7,489 nt of DNA from assembly GCA_947303165.1 (NCBI GenBank), contig CAMYXE010000032.1, forward strand, positions 1-7,489, read 5' to 3'. Shown here piece by piece: positions 5,462 through 7,489 of this stretch. The stretch comes from an uncultured Pseudomonadota bacterium. GTDB taxonomy: Bacteria > Pseudomonadota > Alphaproteobacteria > Rs-D84. Each line of letters opens with the position of its first letter. Position 1 is the stretch's first letter. Below the pieces are notes generated by a model. It saw only the letters and a list, made by a program, of their open reading frames with translations, had not been told where the DNA came from and searched no databases. The translations under genes and the position numbers were made by a program.

Positions 5462-7104
5462 TAAAACCATTAGTATCATTTTTTATTGCAATCGCAGTTT
5501 TAGATAATGCGTATGGTGGTATCAGCGGCAGCTCGGATAGAAGAACAGTTATCGGGTGGCTTCGGGACCAGCCAGAGTATAGTCGTGCATTGCCATCAAC
5601 CCGTAATATATGGAATACATCACCGTATAACAGCATAGTTTTCATTCGTAATAAAAGTGGGTGGGGTGGTTCAGGTGAATTCATATCGCCACGTCACGTT
5701 TTAACCAATACACATGTTGCCGAAAAATGCGGTGTTAATGGTAAACCGAATTGTGAAATTTATACATCAGATAACAAAAAGATCCCTGCAAGGGCGGTTT
5801 TATGGGGAATTGATAGCGTATATGGTGGCGATAACTGGGATAAATGGCGTGCAAATGAAAATAAAGATTGGACTGTATTAGAGGTTGCAGATAATTATTG
5901 CCGTAAAGAATATAGGGCCGTTGGTGATAGTTCTTTGACGATGAAAGGGCTGTGGCATGCAGGGTTCGGTGGACTGCGCGTCCTGACACAATCAGATATA
6001 AGTGCCATACGTTCGGCATACATCGCATATTTAAATGCCGGTGGTAAAAACAAGTATTCTTTTGGTGGTATGACCATACGTGAAGCAGACCCAAATTTTA
6101 CCACTGAATATAAAGTGTTCTTTAACGAATTTTCACGGATTACTGGCAAGGATTTTGACAAAGATTATCTAAATGATATGTGGACATTAAAGTTAATCCA
6201 AAATTGCGAATTTTCTGGTTCAAAAAACGAATTGCCCGGTGTTGTTCGCCATACATGTGATTCATGGGGTGGGGATTCGGGTAGCAATATAAAAACCATG
6301 TCTGGAAATCGTGTTGCCGGATTAAATTCTGGTGGGTGGTCCAATATTACATCGACCAGTAAAGATGATGCAACGGGGACAGGGATACTAAGTAGTGCTT
6401 TTTGGGGGGCAAGTATATCATACCTGGTTAAAAAGGCGGAACAAGATTGCAAGGATTGGAAACCAGATGACCAGAAACCGGTCAAACCAGAACCAATTCA
6501 ACCGCAACCCGATAAAAAGAATTGTGATTTAACATGTGAAAATGTGACAATTTATGTTGGTGGAAGGTCGGGTTGCTATCGTTTTGCTGAAAATGACATG
6601 AAGTGCAAGAGTGCAACTGGCAAAAACATGCGTTCTGATGGGCACACAACCGACGGTGCGTATAAATACACATGTGTTGATTATGATAAAAGTCCGGCAT
6701 GTGGTGGACAAACACCGATTAACCCCGAACCAATTAAACCCGAACCAATTAAACCAGAGCCGATTAAGCCGGAACCAATCAATCCAGAGCCAATTAAACC
6801 AGAGCCGATAAAACCAGAACCTGTCAATCCGGAACCGACGGAACGCAAAGTTGGTGGGCAATGTTTGGAATCTGATTTATCGGCACATGCAATTGCGGGA
6901 CATTATATTGGCAACGGTTCAAACAAATTGACTTGTGAAAGCGGCCCATGCTCTTGTGCGGCGACCGAATGCGAAAGTGGGTATTACTTGGCGGCAAATG
7001 CCAAGGGGTGGTCAATGGGTTGGTGTCGTTCGGGAACTTGTCCACGTGGAAAACATGCTAATATTGTTAATGGAAATCGTATGACTGTATGTGTTGATGA
7101 TTAA
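5458..7104 (+). CDS. Secreted trypsin/V8-like serine protease with PEPIK-repeat stalk and Cys-rich domains
   Basis: A 548-aa exported protein. Residues 1-20 are a signal peptide (ending DNAYG). A chymotrypsin-fold protease domain follows (about 26-330). The entry SSDRRTVIGW and the block FISPRHVLTNTHVAEKC resemble V8-like glutamyl endopeptidases. The triad is complete: His86 (TNTH), Asp137 (KDWTVLEV) and Ser274 (GGDSGS). The Asp-Ser distance is 137 residues, against 93 in chymotrypsin, because of an extra polar, helical-looking region at about 177-245. A short Pro-rich linker (339-352) leads to a domain with six Cys (356-415). Next come the PEPIK/PEPIN repeats (423-460) and a last domain with eight Cys (469-545). 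Even cysteine counts suggest disulfides. The ATG at 5458 overlaps the upstream stop by 4 nt, with GAGA 7 nt before it; a GTG at 5443 would add five residues. A paralog follows. Target and cleavage specificity are unknown. Confidence 0.9.
   Translation: MIKPLVSFFIAIAVLDNAYGGISGSSDRRTVIGWLRDQPEYSRALPSTRNIWNTSPYNSIVFIRNKSGWGGSGEFISPRHVLTNTHVAEKCGVNGKPNCEIYTSDNKKIPARAVLWGIDSVYGGDNWDKWRANENKDWTVLEVADNYCRKEYRAVGDSSLTMKGLWHAGFGGLRVLTQSDISAIRSAYIAYLNAGGKNKYSFGGMTIREADPNFTTEYKVFFNEFSRITGKDFDKDYLNDMWTLKLIQNCEFSGSKNELPGVVRHTCDSWGGDSGSNIKTMSGNRVAGLNSGGWSNITSTSKDDATGTGILSSAFWGASISYLVKKAEQDCKDWKPDDQKPVKPEPIQPQPDKKNCDLTCENVTIYVGGRSGCYRFAENDMKCKSATGKNMRSDGHTTDGAYKYTCVDYDKSPACGGQTPINPEPIKPEPIKPEPIKPEPINPEPIKPEPIKPEPVNPEPTERKVGGQCLESDLSAHAIAGHYIGNGSNKLTCESGPCSCAATECESGYYLAANAKGWSMGWCRSGTCPRGKHANIVNGNRMTVCVDD
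6724..6837 (+). repeat. 15-bp in-frame tandem repeat encoding PEPI(K/N) units
   Basis: Seven 15-bp units encode PEP followed by I or V and K or N, and an eighth is cut to PEP (residues 423-460 of the first protease). Codons differ between units at third positions (CCC/CCA/CCG and GAA/GAG), so the array is not a fresh expansion. A shorter related patch, KPEPIQPQP, lies at 6484-6510. The product would be a stiff extended spacer between the two Cys-rich domains. Changes in unit number would keep the frame. Confidence 0.9.
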
Positions 7105-7111
7105 AGATATT

Positions 7112-7133
7112 ATAATGAGGTTATTATCATTAT
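7112..7133 (+). promoter_or_regulatory. Inverted repeat over the Shine-Dalgarno and start of the second protease gene
   Basis: ATAATGA (7112-7118) and TCATTAT (7127-7133) are complementary around an 8-nt loop. As RNA the hairpin would hold GAGG (7117-7120) partly in stem and loop and the first two bases of the AUG in the stem. It is A-U rich and therefore weak. A TATAAT at 7111-7116 could instead be a -10 box, but no -35 was found. Confidence 0.35.
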
Positions 7134-7489
7134 GATAAAAAAATTTACATTGTTTTTAATCTGTACGGCGTTATGTGGAAATGTATACGGTGGTATCAAT
7201 GGCAGTGCAGATCCACGCATAGTCATTGGTTGGAGCGGTGAACGACCAGACTATGTGCCAGAATCAACACCAAATTTATGGAATACACCACCATACAGAA
7301 GTATAGTTCGTATTGAAATGTTTGGACATGGAACAGGTGAGTTTATATCGCCACGCCATGTTTTAACAAATGCACATGTTGCGCAAGATTGTGGTATGAA
7401 TGGTAATGAAGACTGTATGATATACACATCGGATGAAGAGTTTTATTGGGGACGCGTAGCTTTTTCTGGTATGATAATTATGAAACCAA
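7132..7489 (+). CDS. Second secreted V8-like serine protease, partial (C-terminus off the right edge)
   Basis: 119 residues of a tandem paralog of the preceding protease are visible. A signal peptide (1-20, ending GNVYG) is followed by GINGSADPRIVIGW, then WNTPPYRSIV and GEFISPRHVLTNAHVAQDCG, with the catalytic His82. The Asp and Ser of the triad lie beyond the window. Compared with the first protease it has two small deletions before the His (4 residues in total). Identity is high in the core (GEFISPRHVLTN is the same), but the DNA differs at many third positions, so the duplication is not recent. GAGG (7117-7120) lies 11 nt before the ATG, rather far. The gene starts 27 bp after the first protease stop with no terminator between, so it probably belongs to the same operon. 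Confidence 0.85.
   Translation, partial: MIKKFTLFLICTALCGNVYGGINGSADPRIVIGWSGERPDYVPESTPNLWNTPPYRSIVRIEMFGHGTGEFISPRHVLTNAHVAQDCGMNGNEDCMIYTSDEEFYWGRVAFSGMIIMKP

Noticed and set aside
6475..6837. TonB-like periplasm-spanning Pro-rich protein
   Set aside because: The Pro-Glu/Lys repeat resembles the TonB rod, but the protein has a protease triad, a signal peptide and Cys-rich domains instead of a TonB C-terminal domain.
6724..6837. CRISPR-like array
   Set aside because: The 15-bp units are contiguous, in frame, without spacers, and encode PEPIK; it is a protein-coding repeat.
7461..7465. Frameshift in the second protease at a run of five T
   Set aside because: After the run the frame (SGMIIMKP) matches the paralog poorly, and another frame gives a polar WYDNYET stretch, but the reading frame stays open to the edge and too little sequence is left to judge.

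Overview
The window is AT-rich bacterial DNA carrying eight protein genes (two cut by the window edges) and one tRNA gene. The genes have ordinary Shine-Dalgarno sites, sigma70-like promoters (two of the extended -10 type), hairpin-plus-T terminators, and TGA used as a stop. Fe-type superoxide dismutase, a CvpA-family protein and several exported Cys-containing proteins fit a Gram-negative bacterium. An alphaproteobacterium with a compact, perhaps host-associated genome is my best guess, but this rests on gene content only.

Left part (1-2761), metabolism and housekeeping. A phosphotransacylase (phosphate acetyl/butyryltransferase family), cut by the left edge, reads leftward. It is divergent from an L-lactate dehydrogenase, ldh, which reads rightward. 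Together they look like a small fermentation locus around one shared 105-bp control region. Next come a terminator and a 100-aa YjdJ-type GNAT-like protein whose acetyl-CoA loop has lost its glycines. This gene converges on sodB (Fe superoxide dismutase), and the two share a hairpin between their stops.

Middle part (2762-4379), envelope and redox. Divergent from sodB is a two-gene operon: an exported CPHC thioredoxin/glutaredoxin-like protein with a C-terminal membrane anchor, then a CvpA-family membrane protein with a long charged tail. A strong terminator ends the operon. A tRNA-Thr(UGU) gene lies on the opposite strand just beyond it.

Right part (4380-7489), an exported protease module. 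Starting from an extended -10 promoter, an uncharacterised exported protein with four Gly/Ala-rich hydrophobic segments overlaps by ATGA with a secreted trypsin/V8-like serine protease. That protease has a complete His-Asp-Ser triad, a PEPIK/PEPIN repeat stalk and two Cys-rich domains. After 27 bp a paralogous protease follows, cut by the right edge. The coupling suggests that the Gly/Ala-rich protein and the proteases act together at or beyond the cell envelope. This is the least described part of the window. No gene-free stretch exceeds 300 bp.
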